Translations under genes and position numbers: made by a program
DNA from: Bacteroidales bacterium
GTDB lineage: Bacteria > Bacteroidota > Bacteroidia > Bacteroidales > F082
Direction: 5' to 3'
Assembly: GCA_015493525.1 (NCBI GenBank)
Contig: WGCY01000046.1
Coordinates: 1-56,858 of the forward strand
DNA: 56,858 nucleotides
Part shown: piece after piece, positions 50,550 to 56,858 of the stretch
Numbering within the stretch: position 1 is the stretch's first letter
Layout: the number at the start of each line of letters is the position of its first letter
The notes under the pieces: generated by a model
What the model was told of the DNA's origin: nothing
Databases searched by the model: none
Seen by the model: only the letters and a program-made list of their open reading frames with translations

Positions 50550-51332
50550 ATGACAAAAAAAACAAAAAACACAGCGGAAAGTCAGGAAGTAAGTGTGGAA
50601 CAGAAACTGACAGCATTGTATAATCTCCAGCAGATTGATTCCCAAATTGACAAGATAAAAATTGTGCGGGGCGAACTGCCTCTCGAAGTGGAAGACCTTG
50701 AAGACGAAATTGCCGGCCTGGAAACAAGAATGGCCAATTTTCAGGAAGAAAAGGATAAATTTGAACAGTTTATCAAGGAAAAAAATGAATCCATCAAAGA
50801 GAGTAATGCCTTAATAAAAAAATATACCGATCAACAGATGAATGTCCGCAACAACCGCGAGTATGATTCTTTGACAAAAGAGATTGAATTTCAAAACCTG
50901 GAGATTCAGCTCTCGGAAAAAAAGATTAAAGAGGCCAAATTTCGTATTGAGTCTGTTGAAGCGGATATGAAAGAGGCCAATGAAAAACTGGAAATGCGCC
51001 GGCAGGACCTGGCTGCCAAGAAATCGGAACTAACGGGTATCATTGCCGAAACCGAAAAAGAAGAAGAAGAGCTGGTGAAGAAATCACAGGAAAATGAAAA
51101 ATTTATTGAAGAAAGGTTGCTGACTGCATATAAACGTATCCGTAAGAATGCACGCAACGGGCTGGCCGTTGTGAAGATTGAACGCGATGCCTGCGGTGGA
51201 TGCTTTAATAAAATACCCCCACAGCACCAGTTGGATATCAAACTGCATAAAAAGATTATCGTTTGTGAGTATTGCGGGCGCATACTTGTGGATGAAGACC
51301 TCACGAAAAGTGATGCAGGGGAAAACGAATAG
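50550..51332 (+). CDS. Coiled-coil C4 zinc-ribbon protein
   Basis: A 260-residue cytosolic protein. Residues about 15-190 are a long heptad coiled coil rich in Glu/Lys; the C-terminus carries a four-cysteine zinc ribbon (CGGCFNKIPP, then CEYCGRILVD). This is the conserved C4-type zinc-ribbon family found next to Nif3-like genes. Work on a relative implicates it in nucleic-acid or flagellar functions, but no general role is set. Length is normal, and it shares the transcript with the Nif3-like gene. Confidence 0.92.
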   Translation: MTKKTKNTAESQEVSVEQKLTALYNLQQIDSQIDKIKIVRGELPLEVEDLEDEIAGLETRMANFQEEKDKFEQFIKEKNESIKESNALIKKYTDQQMNVRNNREYDSLTKEIEFQNLEIQLSEKKIKEAKFRIESVEADMKEANEKLEMRRQDLAAKKSELTGIIAETEKEEEELVKKSQENEKFIEERLLTAYKRIRKNARNGLAVVKIERDACGGCFNKIPPQHQLDIKLHKKIIVCEYCGRILVDEDLTKSDAGENE

Positions 51333-51356
51333 CATTTACTTAAGCTATATTCTTAC

Positions 51357-51383
51357 AAGCGGGCTGCCATAGTCCGCTTTTTT
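51357..51383 (+). terminator. Intrinsic terminator of the Nif3-like/zinc-ribbon unit
   Basis: AAGCGG (51357-51362) pairs with CCGCTT (51374-51379), extended by a G-U pair, and six Ts follow (51378-51383). The end overlaps the stop codon of the convergent NTPase gene. Confidence 0.7.
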
Positions 51384-51912
51384 AATGTCGAAGCTGTTTC
51401 TGGATTTGTCCGGCTATCTGTGTGCTTTCCTCATCCAACCGGAAAATGAGAGGGGAGGCCATGTTGAATTTTTCGATAACCTGTGCCAGCCCGTTTTCAC
51501 GGATGGTAATGAGGACAGGGAAATTGGTTTTAATCAAATGGTTAAGGGAAGAATACCACACCTTTTCCTCCAGCTCATAACGTCCGATTTCGTCCATGAT
51601 GGCGAGGGCATTTTGATGTTTCATCCCCTCTGTGATAATTTGTTCGCCTTTTTTAATTGTTTCAGCAAGAAAGACAAAACCGTTCCCGGATGCCGGTAAA
51701 TTATCCGGCCGCTTGCAAAGCAGGAAACTTTGCCCCGAATTTATATCATTGATATAGAACTTGCTGCGTAGTCCGTTTTCCCAATAGCCTGTGGCATAAA
51801 AGCCAAACAAGGGCCGTTTGCCTTTCTTTAGTAGCCGGACAACTTCTGTCAGTTTGGTAGTTTTTCCCTCTCCCTGTTTGCCGGTAATTATAAATACGTT
51901 TGAAGTTTTCAT
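51382..51912 (-). CDS. THEP1-type nucleoside-triphosphatase
   Basis: A 176-residue P-loop protein with Walker A GKQGEGKTT (11-19) and a Walker B-like AIMDEIGRYEL segment, both typical of the THEP1/NTPase_1 family first found in thermophiles and later in eukaryotes. The physiological substrate in bacteria is unknown; hydrolysis of several NTPs was shown for homologues. It is divergent from prmC (54-base gap) and convergent with the zinc-ribbon gene. Confidence 0.85.
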   Translation of the reverse strand: MKTSNVFIITGKQGEGKTTKLTEVVRLLKKGKRPLFGFYATGYWENGLRSKFYINDINSGQSFLLCKRPDNLPASGNGFVFLAETIKKGEQIITEGMKHQNALAIMDEIGRYELEEKVWYSSLNHLIKTNFPVLITIRENGLAQVIEKFNMASPLIFRLDEESTQIAGQIQKQLRH

Positions 51913-51954
51913 TCCACAAAACTATTCATTTTCCTGTTTTATGTACGGAGTGGT

Positions 51955-51962
51955 TATCTTTG
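51955..51962 (+). promoter_or_regulatory. -7 element TATCTTTG abutting the prmC start
   Basis: TATCTTTG is a perfect TAnnTTTG match and ends 4 bases before the prmC ATG at 51967. The predicted transcript start coincides with the start codon, so the mRNA may be leaderless. Confidence 0.45.
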
Positions 51963-51966
51963 CCGC

Positions 51967-52842
51967 ATGTTTTATCCAACAAATAAGCTATCGGATATCA
52001 AAAGGGAGATGGTTGCCCGCTTGTCCGCACTTTACCCACAGCGGGAAGCAGAGAGTATGGCAAACATGCTTATTCAACACTACTTCGGGCTGACGCGTGT
52101 TGCACAACAATTACAGATAGAAAAAAGGCTTTCTGAGTCGGAGTTGCTGACCATAAATAAAGCCGTGGCCCGTTTGCTGAAAGCGGAGCCGATTCAGTAT
52201 GTTTTGGGCAGGTCCACCTTTTACGGCCTGGAAATGGATGTCTCTGCCGGTGTGCTGATACCGCGTCCCGAGACAGAAGAACTTGTGGACTGGGTTGTAA
52301 AAGGCAACCATAATGAACAGGCTGATATCCTGGATGTTGGTACAGGAAGTGGCTGTATTGCGCTGGCACTAAAAAACACGTTTGCCGGAAGCCATGTTAC
52401 GGCTGTCGATATTTCGGAGGAGGCACTTGCCGTCGCCCGCAAAAACGCAGAACGTCTTCATTTGGATGTTGATTTTATCCGGTGTGATATTCTGGATACC
52501 CCTGTTTGTCAAAATAGCTTAAAAAAAGAATTCGATATTGTGGTAAGCAATCCGCCTTATGTTTTGCAAAAAGAAAAGGGGCAAATGGCCGGGAACGTAT
52601 TAAATTATGAACCGCATGAGGCACTTTTTGTGGAAGATGATGATCCGTTGTTGTTTTACCGGAAAATCATTCACTTTGCAGGACAATCCCTCAGGCCGGG
52701 TGGCAGGCTCTATTTTGAGGTAAATGAAAAGTATGCCAACGAAACGGGTTCCCTCGCTGATAAAAATCTTTTTGAAGCCCCCGAAATATCCACCGATTTT
52801 CGCGGAAAGGAACGATTTGTAAGCATTGCCCGGCGTTCATAA
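51967..52842 (+). CDS. prmC: Peptide chain release factor N5-glutamine methyltransferase
   Basis: A 291-residue SAM-dependent enzyme that methylates the GGQ glutamine of release factors 1 and 2. The SAM-binding DVGTGSGCIALAL (about 118-130) and the catalytic SNPPYV (about 195-200) are intact. The N-terminal helical domain includes EPIQYVLGRSTFYG, typical of PrmC, and IPRPETEELVDW follows. Length is standard. Translation starts at the ATG next to the -7 element unless the transcript begins further upstream. Confidence 0.94.
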   Translation: MFYPTNKLSDIKREMVARLSALYPQREAESMANMLIQHYFGLTRVAQQLQIEKRLSESELLTINKAVARLLKAEPIQYVLGRSTFYGLEMDVSAGVLIPRPETEELVDWVVKGNHNEQADILDVGTGSGCIALALKNTFAGSHVTAVDISEEALAVARKNAERLHLDVDFIRCDILDTPVCQNSLKKEFDIVVSNPPYVLQKEKGQMAGNVLNYEPHEALFVEDDDPLLFYRKIIHFAGQSLRPGGRLYFEVNEKYANETGSLADKNLFEAPEISTDFRGKERFVSIARRS

Positions 52843-52871
52843 TACCGGCTTCCGGCTTTCGGATTCCGGAG

Positions 52872-55196
52872 TTAATTTAATCCATTGTGCGGTAACAACT
52901 GGTTCCTGTTGTTGACAAAATCGCGTTGGGCTTTGTATAAATTAATGGTTTGCAGCAAGAGGTTTTTGCTTTCATCCAATAAATTTAAGAATAGGATACT
53001 GTTTCTGGTACCGACTTCTTTTCTTTTTATCCGTTGGATTTGTCTTTTCCTGTAGGTCTCAATGTGTTTCAGCCCTTTGGCTTGTTCCTTTTGCAAACTT
53101 TCCTGATCTGAATAATCATTTTTCAGTACGCCGGAAAGACTGGTCTTTAGTACTTTCTCAATATGAAGGGAGAGGTGTTTTAATTCCTCAATCTGGCCAG
53201 GTATTAACGGTTTGTGGTTGTTGTCCACATGTTCAAGGGCATGGGCTGAGAAGAAAGAAATACTGTGCACCATTTCACGCATGTAGTCCATGGCCTGAAC
53301 CAGAAAAGATCCGGAATCGATGCTCATTTCATCCAGCCGTTCAATCACAACGTTGATGTGGTCTTTGATATATTTGGTCCTTACGGCCATCTCATCAATC
53401 TCTTTCTTTGTTTTCCTGAGCTTTTTAATATCCTCTTTATCAAGGCCTTCTATCGTATGCCGGTATTCGCGGATAATTCGTTTCAGGTTGCCGGCCACCA
53501 GTGTGAGAAAACGCTCTGAAACATTCTCTTCGGTAACCCCATAGACTTCTTCACCGACCTCTTCACTTTTTTCCGTTTTGTTTTTGTGCACAATGGCAGA
53601 GCGATAGATTAAATATCCAACTAACACTATGACAACGAAAATGCTGATACTGCCGAGATAGGCAAAGATATACACCATGACAAAAGCGATGATGAAAGCG
53701 GTTAATGCCGTCAGGAACCATCCGCCTATTACTGAGAACACACCGGATATTCTATATACGGCACTCTCACGGTCCCAGGCCCGGTCAGCGAGGGAAGCTC
53801 CCATGGCCACCATAAAAGTTACATAAGTGGTAGAGAGAGGGAGTTTCAGCGATGTGCCAAATGCAATAAGGATACTGGCCACCACCAGGCTTACCGAAGC
53901 GCGTATCAGGTCGAAAGCCGGCGGGTCGGAAACTTCTTTGTCCATTTCCTCCTGATAAGGTTCAAACTGTTTCTCGATAGCCTGAATGACAAATCCCGGG
54001 GTAATCTTTCGGATGCCTTTTGACATGTGAATGGAGGAACGTACCAACACTTTGGAAAGTGTATTGGGCCTGAAGCGTTCATCTCCGGCATCTTGTCGGC
54101 CCAGGTCCACCGAGGTCTTAATGACCGACTTGGCTTTTTTTGAAAAATAAAGCGTGAGCACCATGACCAATCCCGATAGGAGCAGGAAGGAGATGGGTGT
54201 CGGGACTTTTCCCATGAGGCCCACCATGCCGAGTGTGGCAGGATCAGCTCCCGGATGTTTCAGGAAAATCAAAAAAGCATCGTAGCCGGCAATAGGCACG
54301 CCGATAAAGTTGACAAGGTCGTTACCGGCAAATGCCATGGCGAGGGCAAAAGTTCCACCGAGCACAATGGTTTTTAAAATATTTAAGCGAAACAGCCAGT
54401 TCAGAAACTGGAGCAGAACCGTCCATCCTATAAAACTGTATAGAATAATTAATCCCGCATGGCCTGAAATCCATATTTTGTTTTGGTCGGAGATAAAGGT
54501 GGCATTGGTAGCTCCTTTTACCAGAATAAAATAAGTAATGGCACTGAAAGCAATACCGCCCCACAGGGCACCAAACCACTTCACACGCTGCTTGTAATTG
54601 AACGTAAAGATAATGCGTGCAAAATATTGGATGATGGCACCCACAGTGAATGCAATGGCCACAGAAACCAAAATGCCCGAAATAATGGCCAATGCTTTTC
54701 CTGAGTTGATAAAAGATCCCAGTGTTATGTTTTGGTGAATATCGGTAATGATTTTATTCTCAAGCAGGTAATGTTTAAAGGCAAGCATGGCATCGGGGGA
54801 GGCCGAAAGTTTGACTGTGGCCATGGCTACTGCTGCCCCCAGTAGCTCAAAAACGATAGAAACGGTAGTAGAGGTGGGCATGCCGAATGTGTTGAAGGTG
54901 TCCAAAAGTATCAGCGTGGATACCATCACGGCAATAAACATGATGATGATATCCGAAAAATAGAACATTTCCGGATGAAATATTCCCTTTCGTGCCACTT
55001 CCATCATGCCACTCGAAAAAATTACCCCGGCAAAAATCCCCAGTGCCGCTATGGCTATAATGACCTTGAACGAAGAAACCTTGGAGCCGATGGCCGAATT
55101 TAAAAAGTTTACGGCATCGTTGCTGACGCCAACAATTAAATCAAAAATTGCCAGCAGGAACAGCAGCCCCACCATGACGTAATAAAAAGTTTCCAT
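52872..55196 (-). CDS. PiT-type phosphate transporter fused to PhoU-like domain
   Basis: A 774-residue inner-membrane protein. Residues 1-525 hold about ten transmembrane segments with the PiT signatures VGVSNDAVNFLNSAIGS (23-39), FGMPTSTTVSIVFELLGA (about 103-120), FAGNDLVNFIGVPI and, in the second half, LKLPLSTTYVTFMVAMGASL. The last 230 residues are helical and charged (ITEENV onward, LKRIIREYRHTIEGL), resembling a PhoU/DUF47-type cytosolic domain. Uptake of phosphate coupled to Na+ or H+ is expected; the tail probably regulates it. This long form is common in Bacteroidota. It stands alone with its own promoter. Confidence 0.9.
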   Translation of the reverse strand: METFYYVMVGLLFLLAIFDLIVGVSNDAVNFLNSAIGSKVSSFKVIIAIAALGIFAGVIFSSGMMEVARKGIFHPEMFYFSDIIIMFIAVMVSTLILLDTFNTFGMPTSTTVSIVFELLGAAVAMATVKLSASPDAMLAFKHYLLENKIITDIHQNITLGSFINSGKALAIISGILVSVAIAFTVGAIIQYFARIIFTFNYKQRVKWFGALWGGIAFSAITYFILVKGATNATFISDQNKIWISGHAGLIILYSFIGWTVLLQFLNWLFRLNILKTIVLGGTFALAMAFAGNDLVNFIGVPIAGYDAFLIFLKHPGADPATLGMVGLMGKVPTPISFLLLSGLVMVLTLYFSKKAKSVIKTSVDLGRQDAGDERFRPNTLSKVLVRSSIHMSKGIRKITPGFVIQAIEKQFEPYQEEMDKEVSDPPAFDLIRASVSLVVASILIAFGTSLKLPLSTTYVTFMVAMGASLADRAWDRESAVYRISGVFSVIGGWFLTALTAFIIAFVMVYIFAYLGSISIFVVIVLVGYLIYRSAIVHKNKTEKSEEVGEEVYGVTEENVSERFLTLVAGNLKRIIREYRHTIEGLDKEDIKKLRKTKKEIDEMAVRTKYIKDHINVVIERLDEMSIDSGSFLVQAMDYMREMVHSISFFSAHALEHVDNNHKPLIPGQIEELKHLSLHIEKVLKTSLSGVLKNDYSDQESLQKEQAKGLKHIETYRKRQIQRIKRKEVGTRNSILFLNLLDESKNLLLQTINLYKAQRDFVNNRNQLLPHNGLN

Positions 55197-55223
55197 AGTA
55201 ATCTATTATCTGTTTGTTAGTGG

Positions 55224-55231
55224 CAAAAATA
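55224..55231 (-). promoter_or_regulatory. -7 element TATTTTTG for the PiT gene
   Basis: Minus strand TATTTTTG matches TAnnTTTG, 28 bases before the ATG at 55196. The rest of the 300-base gap to tRNA-His is AT-rich, with one palindrome (55298-55328) and no ORF I can support. Confidence 0.4.
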
Positions 55232-55297
55232 ACCGATAACCAATTTCTTTAACGGCTTCCAATGTTAAGAAATTATTAATTATTCTTTCGTTGTGTT

Positions 55298-55328
55298 ATG
55301 TATATCGTTCTAAATCAATAATATACAT
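55298..55328. repeat. 8-bp AT-rich inverted repeat upstream of the PiT gene
   Basis: ATGTATAT (55298-55305) and ATATACAT (55321-55328) are perfect complements 15 bases apart, about 70 bases upstream of the PiT -7 element. It could be an operator; AT-rich sequence makes chance occurrence plausible. Confidence 0.4.
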
Positions 55329-55453
55329 GTTAATATCCGTATTATGGTAAAAGGGGCCGGTCAACATTGTGAAGACAGGTAACATTTGGATGTGTAATCG
55401 CTATGACTCCCTCTTTTTGCGTGGATATTTTTTATGGAAAAATTCTTCCTGAC

Positions 55454-55483
55454 TTTGTTAAAATGAAAAATATTGTATATTTG
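55454..55483 (+). promoter_or_regulatory. Promoter of tRNA-His
   Basis: TTTG (55454-55457) and TATATTTG (55476-55483) are separated by 18 bases, a good Bacteroidota -33/-7 pair. Transcription would start near 55490, just ahead of the tRNA. Confidence 0.65.
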
Positions 55484-55495
55484 CGCTCCCGAAAT

Positions 55496-55571
55496 GGTGG
55501 ATGTAGCTCAGTTTGGTTAGAGCATCGGATTGTGGTTCCGAGGGTCGTGGGTTCAAGTCCCATCTTCCACC
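55496..55571 (+). tRNA. tRNA-His (anticodon GTG)
   Basis: The cloverleaf is complete: acceptor GTGGATG (55497-55503) with CTTCCAC (55564-55570), D arm GCTC/GAGC, anticodon arm TCGGA/TCCGA with loop containing GTG, and T arm GTGGG/CCCAT around TTCAAGT. An encoded G at 55496 can act as the G-1 specific to tRNA-His and pair with C at 55571. The acceptor has one T-T mismatch. CCA is not encoded. It is transcribed alone and followed by a strong terminator. Confidence 0.95.
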
Positions 55572-55576
55572 CACCT

Positions 55577-55618
55577 AAAAAAAAACGCTGTAAGCTTTTG
55601 CTTACAGCGTTTTTTTTT
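55577..55618. terminator. Strong intrinsic terminator after tRNA-His (potentially bidirectional)
   Basis: Nine As and CGCTGTAAGC are mirrored by GCTTACAGCG and nine Ts around a TTTT loop, giving a 10-bp G/C-containing core plus nine A-T pairs. It terminates the tRNA and, by symmetry, could also act on the minus strand. Confidence 0.9.
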
Positions 55619-55780
55619 AATTATAATTGCCAAATTATTAGTTAATATTAACTAACTTCGCCAAAAATTAACAATGTAATTCCGAGTTTGGAGAATCTGA
55701 AAAAAACATATTGCGTACTTTCGCTGTTTTAGTGCCTGTTTTTGAGATAATAAAGAAACAAAATATTGATTCAATATCTT

Positions 55781-56858
55781 ATGGAAGACAATACGCAAGA
55801 AAAAATAAATAGTAAAATGTCGATTGAGGAACTGTTTAATGCTGAAATTTCCAAAAGTGAACGCCTGCGTGCAATAATTCTGATCGGGCTTTTAGGTCTT
55901 GAGGCGGTGCTTTTAATCATCATCTATTTTTTTTACAGCGAAGAGTACCTTCACATGTTCAAAACACGTATTGCTATTTATGCCATTTTAATTTTTACAA
56001 CCATCATAATTATTTATGAATTTTTGGTTCATTATTTATTGGGTAAAAAAAATAAATCCTTTTTGTTGAATCCCCGGGTTTTCGCTTATTTTAACAGTTT
56101 TTCGGAAGTTACCCTGCTCAGTATTCTTTTAATTTTCATTGTGGAATATTCAGGCCAAACAGTTATTTTACAGGCGCCGGCTACCTTAACCTATTTTATT
56201 TTTATTGTTCTGTCCACATTCCGGCTTAACTTCAAACTATCCATTTTCACCGGAACGCTGTCTGCTTTTGAATTTATTCTCATATCCATATATTATTCAA
56301 CATATTTTGCTGACAGGTTGGTTGATACCGTTCATCCCAACCTGACGGGGATGCAGTACCTGGGGCAGGGACTAATTATGATCATTACAGGAATAGCCGC
56401 CGGGTTTGTGGCTGATCTGATTAAAAAGAAGATGATTGTTTCCTGGGAGAATGTCCGGAAAAAAAATGAGGTAATTGATTTATTCGGGCAACAAATTTCC
56501 CCACAGATTGTAGACAATATTCTTAGAAAACATGATGAACTTTCCGGATCAAGAAAAAAAGTATGCATTATGTTTCTCGACATACGGCAGTTTACCCCCT
56601 TTGTTGAGCAGCACCAGCCCGAAGAGGTCGTTGCTTACCTGAATACTTTATTCGGCTTTATGATTGACATCGTACAATCTCATCAAGGGGTTATCAATCA
56701 ATTTCTGGGGGATGGGTTTATGGCTACTTTTGGGGCGCCGGTTTCAGCCGAAAACAGCAGCCAGCAAGCTACGGAGGCAGCTCAGGAGATAATTGACAAA
56801 ATAAGCACCGAGTATAATCAAGGAAATATACCAAAAACACGTATCGGCATAGGACTTC
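55781..56858 (+). CDS. Membrane-bound class III adenylate/guanylate cyclase (cut by window edge)
   Basis: The frame starts at ATG 55781 and stays open to the end (359 codons seen). An N-terminal cytosolic stretch of about 35 residues precedes a region of about six membrane segments (roughly 36-220, for example LIGLLGLEAVLLIIIYFFY). A short linker leads to a class III cyclase homology domain: FLDIRQFTPF with metal aspartate D267 and FLGDGFMATFGAP with the second aspartate D311, 44 residues apart as expected. It should make cAMP or cGMP inside the cell; the substrate-specifying residues lie beyond the window. No clear promoter was found; TACTTTCG at 55716-55723 is only a partial -7 match. Confidence 0.88.
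   Translation, partial: MEDNTQEKINSKMSIEELFNAEISKSERLRAIILIGLLGLEAVLLIIIYFFYSEEYLHMFKTRIAIYAILIFTTIIIIYEFLVHYLLGKKNKSFLLNPRVFAYFNSFSEVTLLSILLIFIVEYSGQTVILQAPATLTYFIFIVLSTFRLNFKLSIFTGTLSAFEFILISIYYSTYFADRLVDTVHPNLTGMQYLGQGLIMIITGIAAGFVADLIKKKMIVSWENVRKKNEVIDLFGQQISPQIVDNILRKHDELSGSRKKVCIMFLDIRQFTPFVEQHQPEEVVAYLNTLFGFMIDIVQSHQGVINQFLGDGFMATFGAPVSAENSSQQATEAAQEIIDKISTEYNQGNIPKTRIGIGL

Noticed and set aside
55496-55571. T-T mismatch in the tRNA-His acceptor as a sign of a pseudo-tRNA
   Set aside because: All other stems pair and, as far as I recall, tRNA-His genes of this phylum often show the same mismatch.
1-56858. CRISPR array, prophage or integrated element
   Set aside because: No regularly spaced repeats, integrase, phage structural genes or att-like repeats at the tRNA were seen; only one transposase tail is present.

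Overview
The window reads as a chromosomal segment of an anaerobic member of the Bacteroidota, probably of the Bacteroidales/Marinilabiliales type. Five signs support this. TonB-dependent receptors with an N-terminal CarboxypepD_reg domain are present, one paired with a DUF4249 lipoprotein. Start codons mostly lack Shine-Dalgarno sequences. Many genes carry the Bacteroidota -7 element TAnnTTTG just upstream, sometimes with a -33 TTG. The flavin-bifurcating NfnAB pair and a radical-SAM/DUF89/CGGC gene group point to an anaerobe. The lipid A genes lpxH and lpxK point to a Gram-negative envelope. The genus assignment is inference; no rRNA gene is present.

Layout. 1-1,000: the tail of an IS4-type transposase, then idi (isoprenoid synthesis). 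1,044-4,506 (minus): an AGCS amino-acid/Na+ symporter, a YggS-type PLP protein and an AT-rich RhuM-family gene; the last two are bracketed by CGCAAAG-rich repeats. 4,727-9,318 (minus): a compact glycan-salvage operon of a secreted GH36-like glycosidase (interrupted by a one-base frameshift in an A6 run), a NahK-like sugar 1-kinase and a nucleotide-sugar pyrophosphorylase. 9,452-14,324 (minus): an exported CarboxypepD_reg protein, then nfnA-nfnB and a dihydroorotate-dehydrogenase-like gene separated from nfnB by a 14-bp perfect hairpin. 14,633-21,086 (minus): a large receiver/ATP-grasp (PEP-synthase-like) protein and a short DnaE2-type polymerase.

21,412-25,805 (plus): lgt followed by a complete FecCD/BtuCD-type ABC importer. 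25,863-28,992 (minus): nadD, an MDR oxidoreductase, gmk and yicC. 29,144-34,046 (plus): a TPR membrane protein, a phospholipase-D-like synthase, ornithine aminotransferase and a small secreted protein. 34,081-39,720 (minus): an orphan TonB receptor, then a group of five genes (radical SAM, CGGC, DUF89, VOC, zinc ribbon) that I consider the least explained system here. 39,875-40,993 (plus): a phosphate-selective-porin-like protein. 41,006-49,378 (minus): DUF4249 + TonB receptor, a glycosyltransferase, lysC with a leader-peptide/terminator attenuator, then lpxH-punA-lpxK. 49,437-51,332 (plus): Nif3-like protein and a C4 zinc-ribbon coiled-coil protein. 51,382-55,196: a THEP1-type NTPase (minus), prmC (plus) and a PiT phosphate transporter fused to a PhoU-like tail (minus). 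The end holds tRNA-His with a strong terminator and a truncated membrane-bound class III nucleotide cyclase.

Most of the content is ordinary core metabolism. The parts that deserve a second look are the radical-SAM/DUF89 group with its palindromic promoter operator, the receiver-ATP-grasp protein, the frameshifted glycosidase operon, the lysC leader, and several strong unassigned hairpins and repeats. Positions of motifs were counted by hand; family assignments come from recognised motifs, not from database searches.
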